Part shown: positions 28,156 to 40,673 of the stretch, in pieces
Numbering within the stretch: the first letter of the stretch is position 1
Layout of the letters: each line of letters begins with the position of its first letter
Source: Azomonas macrocytogenes
GTDB taxonomy: Bacteria > Pseudomonadota > Gammaproteobacteria > Pseudomonadales > Pseudomonadaceae
Direction: 5' to 3'
NCBI RefSeq assembly: GCF_014191985.1
Contig: NZ_JACHXI010000002.1
Coordinates: forward strand, 248,001 to 312,000
Length of the DNA: 64,000 nt
The notes under the pieces: model-generated
What the model saw: only the letters and a program-made list of their open reading frames with translations
What the model was told of the DNA's origin: nothing
Database searches by the model: none
Position numbers and translations under genes: made by a program

Positions 28156-29364
28156 TCAGGGCTTGTGCGGCCGCGCCAAGAATTCATGCGATTGCATCTC
28201 CAGCAAGCGGCTCAGGGTACGCTGGAACTCGAATTCCAGACGCCCACCCGTGTACAAGTCCTTGAGCTCGACTTCGGCAGAAATGATCAATTTGACGTTA
28301 CGGTCGTAGAATTCGTCGACCAGATTGATGAAACGGCGTGCCATGTCGTCCTTGGAGACCCCCATCTGCTCGACGTTGGAGAGCAGCACCGCGGCAAAAA
28401 TCTTGCCCAGCTCGATATAGTCGTTCTGGCTGCGCGGACCGTCGCAAAGCTCGCGAAACTCGAACCAGGCAACATCGTTGCAGACCTTGCGCGCATGAAT
28501 GGCCCGGTTTTCGATCATCAAGGCTTCATTGAGCTGGTACTTGCTGTTTTCCGGCAAAAGACTGCGAAAACTCTGCTCCAGACTCTCCTCAGCCGCCGCA
28601 TCCAACGGCCAGTGGAATAGTTCGGCCTGTTCCAGAGCGCGCAGGCGATAGTCGATACCGCTGTCCACGTTGACGACTTCGGTGTGCTGCTTGATCAGCG
28701 CGATTGCCGGCAGGAAACGGGCGCGTTGCAGGCCATCCTTGTACAGACCATCCGGCACGATATTGGATGTGGCAACCAGACTGACACCGTTGTCGAACAG
28801 CTCTTGCATCAAGGTTGCCAGAATCATGGCGTCGGTAATGTCGGAAACGAAGAATTCATCGAAACAGATCACCCGGGCCTCGTCGGCGAAACGACGAGCA
28901 ATGATGGTCAGTGGATTCTTTTCACCTTTGAGGGTTTTCATTTCCTCGTGTACGCGCTTCATGAAGCGGTGGAAGTGCGTACGCATCTTCTGTTCGAAAG
29001 GCAGCGCATCGTAGAAGGTATCGACCAGATAGGTTTTGCCGCGGCCAACGCCTCCCCAGAAATACAGGCCCCTGATCGGCTCCGGTTTCTTGCGGGCAAC
29101 GGCTCCACCGAACAGCCTGGCAAGCAGACCACTACCGTTTCTGTCAGCCCCCTCACCTGCACCGGAGCTGGTTGCAACGAGATCGTCATAGAGACGCTGG
29201 AGATGCCGCACGGCATTTTCTTGAGCCTGATCGTGAAAGAAATCAGGACGTTTCAAGTCAGCCTGGTAGCGTTCCAGAGGCGTCATGGCTCGGCCAGAAC
29301 GCTCAGGCGAGTCGGCGATCTTGGCAGTGCCTTGGGCCGTCGACAATTCAGTCAGGTCGTTCAT
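28156..29364 (-). CDS. zapE: cell division ATPase ZapE (AFG1-like)
   Basis: A 402-residue AFG1/LACE1-type ATPase that associates with the FtsZ ring and destabilises it in vitro. Walker A GGVGRGKT is at 104-111 and Walker [13 protein letters not shown] follows at about 165; [12 protein letters not shown] is the sensor region. Two starts are possible: 29364, with TGGAG upstream, and 29286 ([17 protein letters not shown]), where many homologues begin. The first has the better ribosome-binding site. The linker at about 66-94 is glycine-rich and long for the family. It lies downstream of trpS. Confidence 0.9.
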   Translation of the reverse strand: MNDLTELSTAQGTAKIADSPERSGRAMTPLERYQADLKRPDFFHDQAQENAVRHLQRLYDDLVATSSGAGEGADRNGSGLLARLFGGAVARKKPEPIRGLYFWGGVGRGKTYLVDTFYDALPFEQKMRTHFHRFMKRVHEEMKTLKGEKNPLTIIARRFADEARVICFDEFFVSDITDAMILATLMQELFDNGVSLVATSNIVPDGLYKDGLQRARFLPAIALIKQHTEVVNVDSGIDYRLRALEQAELFHWPLDAAAEESLEQSFRSLLPENSKYQLNEALMIENRAIHARKVCNDVAWFEFRELCDGPRSQNDYIELGKIFAAVLLSNVEQMGVSKDDMARRFINLVDEFYDRNVKLIISAEVELKDLYTGGRLEFEFQRTLSRLLEMQSHEFLARPHKP

Positions 29365-29421
29365 CTCTAAACTCCATAGATGTGCATAGCCAGTCCGGGA
29401 GCCATCCGGCAGGCAACTCGG

Positions 29422-30777
29422 TCATTCAGCCAGGGTCGCCAATGCTTCGCGTAACCGCTGCATGGCAGCATCCAGCGCATGAGCATCGGCGAAACCAGGG
29501 CTGTCGGCGATGCATTCGCCATCCAGCCATAGGGTGAATCTACCATCTTCGGCGGGACGCAGCTCAAGGCTTGCCGCTCCGTTATCGACTAAACGACGAG
29601 TAACGGTACCTGCCGCTTTCGGATCCTGGAACGAGCGTGACAATAGCAATTCTTCACCCTCGGCCGTGAAAAAACGAAAGCGGAAACTGCCATCCTGCTC
29701 GCGGAAGCTGGCAAATCGTGCGGCCTTGCCAGTTTTTTTCCTGGACGAACCGGCTTTGAGCTCGGTCCGAAAGCTGCGTAGTCCTACCGCTTCGCGCAAC
29801 TCGCCGAGAAACGGCGTAGCCAGACGGCGAGCCTTGGCCGCTCCAGCCTGGAGAATGTCTTCCAGTTCACCCGGCTTGGCCACAAGTGTCTGGTATTGCT
29901 CGCGAGCGGGTGCCAATTCGCTATCCAGGATGGCGAACAGACGCTGTTTGGCTTCGCCCCAGGCCAAGCCCTGCAGTAAGTCATCGCGAAACGCGGTGGC
30001 TTGTTCGACCGAGGCAAAGGCGCGATACAGGGTAAACAGATGGGAGCTGTCCGGATTTTTCGGCTCGCCGGGCAGCCGTGAGTCAGTCACGATCCGAGCA
30101 ATGGCATCCTTGAGCTGTTTGGCGCTACCGAACAACGGAATGGTGTTGTCGTAGCTCTTGGACATCTTGCGCCCATCCAGACCAGGCAAGGTCGCCACGT
30201 TTTCCTCGACCACCGCTTCGGGCAGGGTGAACAGCTCCTTGCCCTGCCCGAACAGGTAGTTGAAGCGCTGGCCGATATCCCGAGCCATTTCCACATGCTG
30301 GATCTGGTCTCGCCCGACCGGCACCTTGTGCGCATTGAACATCAGGATATCCGCAGCCATAAGCACCGGATAACTGTACAAGCCCATGCTGACACCCGCA
30401 TCCGGGTCTTCGCCGATCTCGATATTCTTGTCCACCGATGCCTTATAGGCATGCGCCCGGTTCAACAATCCCTTGGCAGCGACACAGGTCAGCAGCCAGG
30501 TGAGCTCCGGGATTTCCGGGATATCGGATTGGCGGTAAAAGGTGACCCGCTCGGCATCCAGTCCACACGCCAGCCAGGTTGCGGCGATTTCCAGGCGCGA
30601 ACGCTGAATACGCTGGGCGTCATCGCATTTGATAAGGGCATGGTAATCGGCCAGAAAGTAGAACGAATCGACATCGGGAGCCCGGCTGGCGACGATGGCC
30701 GGCCGGATGGCGCCAGCGTAATTGCCCAGATGCGGCGTACCAGTCGTGGTGATACCGGTGAGAATGCGGGTAGTCAT
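29422..30777 (-). CDS. trpS: tryptophanyl-tRNA synthetase with C-terminal extension
   Basis: A 451-residue class I synthetase that charges tRNA-Trp. The HIGH-like motif is [10 protein letters not shown] at 13-22, and the KMSKS loop is at 204-208. The catalytic core ends near residue 335; a further 115 residues consist of a basic linker ([14 protein letters not shown]) and a domain (about 358-450) whose [20 protein letters not shown] pattern recalls DUF1508/YegP repeats. Pseudomonad TrpS proteins have this long form; E. coli TrpS has 334 residues. GGAAAC precedes the ATG. First gene of a cluster leading to zapE and nfi. Confidence 0.95.
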   Translation of the reverse strand: MTTRILTGITTTGTPHLGNYAGAIRPAIVASRAPDVDSFYFLADYHALIKCDDAQRIQRSRLEIAATWLACGLDAERVTFYRQSDIPEIPELTWLLTCVAAKGLLNRAHAYKASVDKNIEIGEDPDAGVSMGLYSYPVLMAADILMFNAHKVPVGRDQIQHVEMARDIGQRFNYLFGQGKELFTLPEAVVEENVATLPGLDGRKMSKSYDNTIPLFGSAKQLKDAIARIVTDSRLPGEPKNPDSSHLFTLYRAFASVEQATAFRDDLLQGLAWGEAKQRLFAILDSELAPAREQYQTLVAKPGELEDILQAGAAKARRLATPFLGELREAVGLRSFRTELKAGSSRKKTGKAARFASFREQDGSFRFRFFTAEGEELLLSRSFQDPKAAGTVTRRLVDNGAASLELRPAEDGRFTLWLDGECIADSPGFADAHALDAAMQRLREALATLAE

Positions 30778-30833
30778 GGTGTTTCCAAATTTCTATCGGT
30801 CGACACAAGTGGGAGAACAAGAGGGCCACATAA

Positions 30834-31493
30834 CTACAAGCGCTGTGCCACCAGTTCTTTCAGTTCCACCAGTTTGCCATGGAAAAAATGGCTGCATTCT
30901 GCCACTTTCAACAGCTCGTGCGGGCGCGATAGCCCAGCGGAAAACGCATACACTTGCTCAGGTTCGATGACCTCATCGTTTTCCGGCTGGATGATGGTCA
31001 GCGAGCAGCGCTCGGGCGTTTTCTCGTTACCCAGACGCATCACAGCCGGAGCCACCATGAACAGATGCTCCAACGCCTTGCCTTCGGCTTCCAGGCGGGA
31101 GGCAAGGCTTGCAGCCACAAAGCCCCCGAAGGAAAACCCCAGCATGCTGAGCGGTAACTGCGGATGCTGTGCCATCAGCCAGCGTACAGCAGCCTCGGCA
31201 TCATCCACCTCACCAGTGCGCATATCATGCTCGCCGGCACTCCCCCCCACTCCGCGGTAGTTGAAGCGCAGGGTGGAGTAACCGGCATCGCGAGCAGTAC
31301 GCTGCAAGGTGGCTGCCACCTTGTTCTGCATGGTGCCGCCCTTTACCGGATTCGGATGACAGATAAGTGCCAATCGAGTCGCGTCCGGATCGTTGTAATA
31401 CAGCCCTTCGAGGACACCACATGGGCCTTCAAGGGAAACAGGATGTTCTTTCAGCAAGGCAAGGACTCCATGGCCCTGATCCGGGCCGTTCAT
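30834..31493 (-). CDS. alpha/beta hydrolase (PA4440-like)
   Basis: A 219-residue serine hydrolase of the dienelactone hydrolase-like type. The nucleophile elbow GFSFGG places Ser at 121, the oxyanion region is ICHPNPVKGGTM, and the catalytic His is in ECSHFFHGKL. The substrate is unknown. Orthologues sit beside trpS in Pseudomonas. The ATG at 31493 has no good ribosome-binding site; an in-frame TTG at 31457 with GGAG eight bases upstream would remove 12 residues and may be the real start. Confidence 0.85.
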   Translation of the reverse strand: MNGPDQGHGVLALLKEHPVSLEGPCGVLEGLYYNDPDATRLALICHPNPVKGGTMQNKVAATLQRTARDAGYSTLRFNYRGVGGSAGEHDMRTGEVDDAEAAVRWLMAQHPQLPLSMLGFSFGGFVAASLASRLEAEGKALEHLFMVAPAVMRLGNEKTPERCSLTIIQPENDEVIEPEQVYAFSAGLSRPHELLKVAECSHFFHGKLVELKELVAQRL

Positions 31494-31755
31494 TAGAGGC
31501 TGCGGCCAAACCTTTGGCTGGCAAAAAAGGCTTTGCTACCACCATGGATATCGCAACGACAGCGCCTGCCAACGAGCAAGGAAATTGCCACGGCATGCGA
31601 AGCGCAAATGAGACCTTAATGTAACAGAACGCTGGAATACTATCGTCCAGGCTCTTGTCATGCTTCTCGACGATCAGGGCAGCGGTCTTGCCTGGGCAGG
31701 TCCAGGTCAACCCGTGTGCTCTAGACGATATGCAGGTACATATGAGGAACAGCAC

Positions 31756-32109
31756 ATGGAACAGACATTCACGATCTTGCTGGTCTTGACTGCCGGATTG
31801 GCGGCCGGCGCCGTCATCGGTTATCGCCAGGGACGCAGTACAGTCTCCAACCTATGCATTCATGCTGATAATAGCGCCTCGGGTGCAGAGATTCTCGATT
31901 CCGATCAAAGCGATTTGATCAACCATTTCAACGCCCCTGCCAGCCTGCCGCAGCAAATGATCCCACGTGAAGAAAAGCAGTCATATCAGCCATATCACAC
32001 ACTTTTGCCGAAACCTGCGGAGAGCTTAGAGCCGCCCAAGGATTACGTACCCAAGCATGCAGATGCTTGCGACCCTTATGAAGAGTTCGGGCTCGACGGC
32101 GCCTACTGA
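31756..32109 (+). CDS. yhcB: shortened YhcB/DUF1043-like membrane protein
   Basis: A 117-residue protein with one N-terminal membrane helix (about 5-23, LLVLTAGLAAGAVIGY). SDLINHFNAPASL matches the conserved VVxHFxxTAxL segment of YhcB (ZapG), an inner-membrane protein that links cell division and envelope growth, and the tail PPKDYVPK with EEFGLDG matches the C terminus of the pseudomonad homologue. The coiled-coil and the middle region, some 30 residues, are missing or unrecognisable. GAGGAAC precedes ATG 31756. Position next to the trpS-linked hydrolase supports orthology with PA4441. Confidence 0.65.
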   Translation: MEQTFTILLVLTAGLAAGAVIGYRQGRSTVSNLCIHADNSASGAEILDSDQSDLINHFNAPASLPQQMIPREEKQSYQPYHTLLPKPAESLEPPKDYVPKHADACDPYEEFGLDGAY

Positions 32110-32151
32110 AACGAAATCCAGTGGGATGTGACATTCACACCCGCAACGCTT

Positions 32152-33340
<1,189 letters not shown>

Positions 33341-35530
33341 ATGCGCACCGACTCGCAAAAGATTGTGCCATTGAAAACAGCCTTATCCGGGGGAAAAAAC
33401 CACCGGGAAAGACTGCCGGTCCCGCTTGTCGATCTGCGCGACAGATCTTCCCGGCAATTGCGCCACCTGCTTCAAGCGTTGTTCGATAAAGCCGACGATG
33501 CACTGTTCCAAATGGCCGATCGAGCTGGCTGCAACACCGAGCAAAATGCCTGTTTCGAGGCTATGCGCGACTTGCGCACCAAACGTCGAGGAATCGAGCG
33601 AAGCTTCCTGCAAAAAGTCTTCGATTCCTTCAGCAACCTCTACCGCCTCGAAGATGAAGCCGCCCCCTCGCCGATAAGCGAATCCACCCAGCTAGCTTCG
33701 CTTACCCACAAGGAACGACAGCAAGAACAGATCGACATCGATGCAATGATCGAGCGATTCATGCAGCGCACGCCGCTGAATCTGCAGCATCTGGACATGC
33801 GCCTGAATATCCTGCTCGGCAAGGCGCAGAACAGGACCGGCAACCCTATCGGCCCACGTTGGCTCATCCAGCATTTCCTGAACACCTGCCAAGAGCAAGG
33901 TATAGATCCGGCGATCAAGCCAACCATCCTCAAATTGTTCGAAAGACATGTCCTGACGAATATCGACGAGCTTTACGGAGAAGCCAACAAGCTGTTGAGC
34001 AGTAATGGGCTTCTCCCTGAACTGCAGGCTTTGCAGTCGCAACGTCGTCCTGCCCACCCCGAGGACAAGACATCGCTTGATCAGGCCTTTTACATACGCA
34101 ACAGAAGTGCCACCGAAAATACCGAGGATGTTTTCGAAAAGCTTCAGACTCTGCTGGTGCTCTCTCGCAGCGACCGATTATTGGCAACCCAGCCAGATCA
34201 CCGGCCAATTCCGCCCGGTGATCTGCTGCAACTGCTTACACGCCAGCAACAGCATAGGATTTTTCGTCGGATCAGCTTGCAGGAGCGTGTTGAAAGGTTG
34301 ATCCGCCGGCTTGGCAAAAAGATCGGCAATGCCTGGCAACTCGGCAGGAATGAAAGAGATACCGTCATTCTCTGCAGCCTGCTGTTCGAATCCATGGAAG
34401 CAGACCGCAACCTATCGGAATTCGGCAGACACCTGCTGGCTCGCCTACAGATTCCCTTGCTCAAAGCTACCCTGCTGGACCGTACTTTATTCAATCGCGC
34501 CAACCATCCAACCAGGCGCCTGATAAATGAAATAGCATCGGCAACTCTGGGTATGAATGATCTCAAAACCGCTCAGCGCGATGCGGTCTACCAAAAAATC
34601 GATCAGGCACTTGCCAAGCTTGCCGATAATTTTACCAATGACCTGTCGATATTCACGGAACTGCTGACAGACCTTCAGGCGTTCTCCACCGAGGAGCGTC
34701 GCCGCAGCAGTTTGCTTGAACAGCGCATGCGTGATACTGAAGAAGGGCGGGCCAAAGCGGAAATAGCTCGCCAGGAAGTAGAACGAATCCTCAATGAACG
34801 CCTGTTCGGCAAAATACTACCTGAAGTCGTTGTCCAGCTATTGCAGGAAGTATGGAGCAAGGTCCTCCTACTGGCATTCCTGAAATACGGTAGTCAATCC
34901 ATACAGTGGCAAGATGCCCTTCGCACGATGGATGACCTGCTCTGGAGCATCGCTCCAAACAAATCTCCGGAAGCCCGTCAGCAACTGCTGGAACTTGCTC
35001 CGCAATTGCTGAAGGATCTACGCGAAGGGCTTGCCAGCATTGCCTTCGATGCCTTCGCCACAACCGATTTCTTTGCACAGCTCGAGCAGTTGCAATTGCA
35101 TGCCCTTCAACAAACGCTACAGCTACTCGATTCGGAAGAAGCCGCCATCGAACCATTCCCACTTTTCGAAGTGACCGAGCGTATCTTCTTGCCAATGCCA
35201 GGAGACACCTGCAATCAAAAACAAGAGATAGAGCTACCGAACAGCCATGCAGCGATACTCGAGATCGATAATCTGCATCCAGGCGTCTGGGTCGAATTTA
35301 TCGGGGATCAGGAACATCGGCTGCGCTGCAAGCTTGCAGCAATTATCAAGCCTGCCGCCAAGTACATATTCGTCAACCGTAACGGAATCAAGGTACTGGA
35401 AAAAACCCGCACAGGCCTGGCACTGGACTTTCATCACAAAGCCGTTCGTCAGTTGGACGATTCGCCGCTGTTCGACCGCGCAGTGAAGTCGCTCAAGCAA
35501 CGTTTTGAAAACACGCTTGAACACAATTGA
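33341..35530 (+). CDS. DUF1631 family protein
   Basis: A 729-residue cytosolic protein of the DUF1631 family, common in pseudomonads and of unknown function; database names such as thymidine phosphorylase for this family are errors. It is helix-rich with a central coiled-coil segment (EEGRAKAEIARQEVERILNE, about 470-490) and a C-terminal beta-rich domain (about 635-720; PGVWVEFIG, KYIFVNRNGIKVLEKT) that resembles the small barrel fold of PilZ-like domains by eye. The latter might bind c-di-GMP, but I see no full RxxxR motif, so this is speculation. The start at 33341 has TGAGAGAG seven bases upstream. Confidence 0.8.
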   Translation: MRTDSQKIVPLKTALSGGKNHRERLPVPLVDLRDRSSRQLRHLLQALFDKADDALFQMADRAGCNTEQNACFEAMRDLRTKRRGIERSFLQKVFDSFSNLYRLEDEAAPSPISESTQLASLTHKERQQEQIDIDAMIERFMQRTPLNLQHLDMRLNILLGKAQNRTGNPIGPRWLIQHFLNTCQEQGIDPAIKPTILKLFERHVLTNIDELYGEANKLLSSNGLLPELQALQSQRRPAHPEDKTSLDQAFYIRNRSATENTEDVFEKLQTLLVLSRSDRLLATQPDHRPIPPGDLLQLLTRQQQHRIFRRISLQERVERLIRRLGKKIGNAWQLGRNERDTVILCSLLFESMEADRNLSEFGRHLLARLQIPLLKATLLDRTLFNRANHPTRRLINEIASATLGMNDLKTAQRDAVYQKIDQALAKLADNFTNDLSIFTELLTDLQAFSTEERRRSSLLEQRMRDTEEGRAKAEIARQEVERILNERLFGKILPEVVVQLLQEVWSKVLLLAFLKYGSQSIQWQDALRTMDDLLWSIAPNKSPEARQQLLELAPQLLKDLREGLASIAFDAFATTDFFAQLEQLQLHALQQTLQLLDSEEAAIEPFPLFEVTERIFLPMPGDTCNQKQEIELPNSHAAILEIDNLHPGVWVEFIGDQEHRLRCKLAAIIKPAAKYIFVNRNGIKVLEKTRTGLALDFHHKAVRQLDDSPLFDRAVKSLKQRFENTLEHN

Positions 35531-35570
35531 TGTTCTTGGGTGGCTGGACTCACTGAGTATTTATCTACTC

Positions 35571-35591
35571 TTTTCTTCAGTTGGAAGAAAA
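35571..35591. terminator. AT-rich hairpin between DUF1631 and tRNA genes
   Basis: TTTTCTTC (35571-35578) and GAAGAAAA (35584-35591) form an eight-base stem with loop AGTTG between converging transcripts. Without a following U-run its role as terminator is uncertain. Confidence 0.35.
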
Positions 35592-35630
35592 CCGAGAGTC
35601 ATGCAGGAAGGATATGAAGAAAAGAATCAA

Positions 35631-35706
35631 TGGTGGGTCGTGTAGGATTCGAACCTACGACCAATTGGTTAAAAGCCAACTGCTCTACCAACTGAGCTAA
35701 CGACCC
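35631..35706 (-). tRNA. tRNA-Lys(TTT)
   Basis: A 76-nt cloverleaf. Acceptor stem GGGTCGT / ACGACCC, D-arm GCTCAGTTGGTAGAGC, anticodon loop CTTTTAA (anticodon TTT), T-arm GTAGGTTCGAATCCTAC, discriminator A and an encoded CCA. It is the last of three tRNA genes on the minus strand. Confidence 0.97.
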
Positions 35707-35715
35707 TTGAGAAAC

Positions 35716-35792
35716 TGGTCGGGGTAGAGAGATTCGAACTCCCGACATCCTGCTCCCAAAGCAGGCGCGCTACCGGACTGCGCTATACCCCG
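35716..35792 (-). tRNA. tRNA-Pro(TGG)
   Basis: A 77-nt cloverleaf. Acceptor CGGGGTA / TACCCCG, D-arm GCGCAGTCCGGTAGCGC, anticodon loop TTTGGGA (anticodon TGG), T-arm GGGAGTTCGAATCTCTC with one G-U pair, discriminator A and encoded CCA. It lies nine bases before tRNA-Lys in the same transcript. Confidence 0.97.
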
Positions 35793-35802
35793 TATGGAAG
35801 TT

Positions 35803-35878
35803 TGGCTCCGCGACCTGGACTCGAACCAGGGACCCAATGATTAACAGTCATTTGCTCTACCGACTGAGCTATCGCGGA
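35803..35878 (-). tRNA. tRNA-Asn(GTT)
   Basis: A 76-nt cloverleaf. Acceptor TCCGCGA / TCGCGGA, D-arm GCTCAGTCGGTAGAGC, anticodon loop CTGTTAA (anticodon GTT), T-arm CCTGGTTCGAGTCCAGG, discriminator G and encoded CCA. It is the first of the Asn-Pro-Lys group, which also lies beside clpB in P. aeruginosa. Confidence 0.97.
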
Positions 35879-36030
35879 ACGTCGTACCTCCAGCCCTGTT
35901 GCGACAATGTTTTACAATCCCGCATCAGAGGCGCGCTATTCTACGGACCCATAAAATCATGTCAAGCCTGTATCAAAGAACATCATTAATTATTTTTGCA
36001 GCGCAGATGAAGGCTGCCTTGAAATGAAGC

Positions 36031-36057
36031 GAGGCCCGAAGCACAGCGTCGAGCCTC
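36031..36057 (-). terminator. hairpin downstream of clpB
   Basis: GAGGCCCGA (36031-36039) and TCGAGCCTC (36049-36057) pair with one mismatch and lie eight bases after the clpB stop. On the minus strand the hairpin is followed by the T-rich CGCTTCATTTC. Likely the clpB terminator. Confidence 0.55.
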
Positions 36058-36064
36058 TGGTCGA

Positions 36065-38629
<2,565 letters not shown>

Positions 38630-38709
38630 GGAATCACCCTCGAGTCAGTAATGCAGGCCAGCGCCACAAATTACTCTCAATGACGATAAAGCCTGCGAGA
38701 TGGCCAATA

Positions 38710-38740
38710 AGATGAGGGTGATTGTCAAGGATTCAAGGTG
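38710..38740 (-). promoter_or_regulatory. probable sigma-32 (heat-shock) promoter of clpB
   Basis: Reading the minus strand, CACCTTGAA (the -35 core CTTGAA at 38732-38737) is followed after 13 bases by CCCTCATCT (38710-38718). This fits the sigma-32 pattern CTTGAA-N13-17-CCCCATnT with one change. It is about 80 bp upstream of the clpB start, a usual distance, and clpB is a classical RpoH-dependent gene. Confidence 0.65.
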
Positions 38741-38811
38741 AGCGCAATTGACGGAGAACAAACAGCCGCAAGCAAACACGGCAATACAGTATTTACCCTT
38801 CTGCACAAACC

Positions 38812-39549
38812 TTATTTTTTCAGCCAGACCAGACTGGCCAGACGGCCGGTTCGAGCATTGCGCCGGTAGGAATAGAAGCGTGGATCGCTATAAGTGCAAA
38901 AACCGCCGCCATAGATAGCCGTGACACCGCGAGCGGCCAAGCGGATGCGGGCAAGCAGATAGAGATCGGCCAGATAGCGCCCCGGGTTGAGGCTGGGCCG
39001 GAAAGCAGCGACCGCTTCGGCATGGGATGAAACGAAAGCCTCGAGAACCTCGGGGCCGACTTCGAAGACCTCGGGACCGATGGCCGGACCAAGCCAGACC
39101 AACACCTCATCCGCAGCGACTGCGAAACAATCCAGGGTCGCCTCCAGCACGCCACCGGCCAGACCACGCCAGCCGGCGTGTGCGGCAGCAATGCGCGTAC
39201 CGGCACGATTGCAGAAAAGTACCGGCAGGCAGTCGGCAGTCAGTACGGCACAGGCAACACCATATTCATCGCTCCAGCTGGCATCGGCGAGCGAAACGGC
39301 ATTCGGGTTGGCCTCGACGACTGAAATGCAATGCACTTGAGAGAGCCAGGCTGGCTGACAGTCTAGCGTCACCTGCAATCGACGACGATTTTCTTTGACG
39401 GCTGCGCCCGTGTCTTCAACATGATCGCCCAGGTTAAACGTATCGAACGGTGCCTGGCTTACGCCACCTTCGCGCGTCGTGACACACGCCTGCACCTGCG
39501 TGGGAACCGGCCAGTCAGGCCTGATCCAGCCATGTGGCCAGACGGTCAT
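38812..39549 (-). CDS. pgeF: peptidoglycan editing factor PgeF (YfiH, laccase-domain)
   Basis: A 245-residue multicopper-polyphenol-oxidase-fold protein. The zinc/copper site residues are seen in VHCISVV (His), VLTADCLPVLF (Cys) and AAAHAGWRGL (His). PgeF removes L-Ser-containing UDP-MurNAc precursors mistakenly made by MurC and so guards stem-peptide composition; an earlier name was polyphenol oxidase. The start overlaps the rluD stop by four bases (ATGA), so it is translationally coupled to rluD. Confidence 0.92.
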   Translation of the reverse strand: MTVWPHGWIRPDWPVPTQVQACVTTREGGVSQAPFDTFNLGDHVEDTGAAVKENRRRLQVTLDCQPAWLSQVHCISVVEANPNAVSLADASWSDEYGVACAVLTADCLPVLFCNRAGTRIAAAHAGWRGLAGGVLEATLDCFAVAADEVLVWLGPAIGPEVFEVGPEVLEAFVSSHAEAVAAFRPSLNPGRYLADLYLLARIRLAARGVTAIYGGGFCTYSDPRFYSYRRNARTGRLASLVWLKK

Positions 39550-40520
39550 CCAACAAAAGCCTCACGATCCTGTCGCAGCAGGGTCAGTAACCAGACGAAA
39601 TCATCTGGCAGATCAGACGCCCACTTCATTCGTTCACCGCTGGCAGGATGATTCAACTCGAGAAACCGTGCATGCAGCGCCTGCCGCGGAAACTCACGCA
39701 AGGTCTGCACCATGGTCTGGCTGGCAGCCGGTGGAATACGAAAGCGACCGCCATATACCGGATCGCCTACCAGCGGATAGCCGATATGCGCCATGTGTAC
39801 GCGAATCTGGTGAGTACGGCCGGTTTCCAACTTGATGCGCGCATGTGTATGCACCCGGAAACGCTCCAGCACCCGGTAGTGGCTGACCGCAGGCTTGCCA
39901 CTGTCTACCACGGCCATGCGCTGGCGCAGCTGACCATGGCGACCGATGGGGGCATCGATCGTCCCACCGGACGTCAGCACCCCGGCCACCAGGGATTCGT
40001 AGATACGACTGACGCTGCGCTGTTGCAACTGCCCGACCAGATCGGTCTGGGCCTGCAGAGTCTTGGCCACAACCATCAGGCCGGTCGTATCTTTGTCCAG
40101 GCGGTGGACGATCCCGGCACGCGGTACGCTGATCAACCCTGGCGCATGGTGCAGCAAGGCATTGAGCAACGTGCCATCAGCATGCCCCGCAGCCGGATGT
40201 ACGACCAGACCGGCGGGCTTGTCCAGCACGAGGATATGCTCATCCTCATAGACGATATTCAACTCGATGTCTTGCGCTTGCCATTCGCCCTGGGACTCCA
40301 GCTCGGCAAGTAGTTCGAGGCAGGCACCGGTATGCACGGTATCTTTCGGCCGCATGGTGGTGCCATCGACCCGCAGTTGACCGCCCTTGATCCAGGTTGC
40401 CAGGCGTGAACGCGAATGCTCGGCAAAGAGTTGCGCGGCAATCTGGTCGAGACGCTGTCCGCCCAGTTCGAACGGCACGTCTGCGCGAAGATGAATGGCT
40501 TGCTTGGAAATAATTGACAT
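39546..40520 (-). CDS. rluD: 23S rRNA pseudouridine(1911/1915/1917) synthase RluD
   Basis: A 324-residue enzyme making three pseudouridines in helix 69 of 23S rRNA, important for ribosome assembly and termination. An S4 domain is at 17-80 (GQRLDQIAAQLFAEHSRSRL), the catalytic motif AGIVHRLDKDTTGLMVVAK holds the catalytic Asp, and KLETGRTHQIRVHMAHIGYP follows. It starts just after a divergent intergenic region with bamD and is followed by pgeF in a two-gene operon, as in P. aeruginosa. Confidence 0.95.
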   Translation of the reverse strand: MSIISKQAIHLRADVPFELGGQRLDQIAAQLFAEHSRSRLATWIKGGQLRVDGTTMRPKDTVHTGACLELLAELESQGEWQAQDIELNIVYEDEHILVLDKPAGLVVHPAAGHADGTLLNALLHHAPGLISVPRAGIVHRLDKDTTGLMVVAKTLQAQTDLVGQLQQRSVSRIYESLVAGVLTSGGTIDAPIGRHGQLRQRMAVVDSGKPAVSHYRVLERFRVHTHARIKLETGRTHQIRVHMAHIGYPLVGDPVYGGRFRIPPAASQTMVQTLREFPRQALHARFLELNHPASGERMKWASDLPDDFVWLLTLLRQDREAFVG

Positions 40521-40673
40521 GGCCCGGACTGGCGAGCCGCAGCGCTTTGGTTTCGGCTGCGGGCTTGTGTTTAAATACGGTATCTTTTAAGCCCCGCCAT
40601 GGCGGGACGCACATCATATCAGGACGGCCTCGCCCAAGACAGCTAGCCGTTTACAGGAACGCCAGCTGCCGCC

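Noticed and set aside
33341-35530. Thymidine phosphorylase annotation for the DUF1631 gene
   Set aside because: No phosphorylase motifs are present and the helical, coiled-coil architecture is unlike that enzyme.
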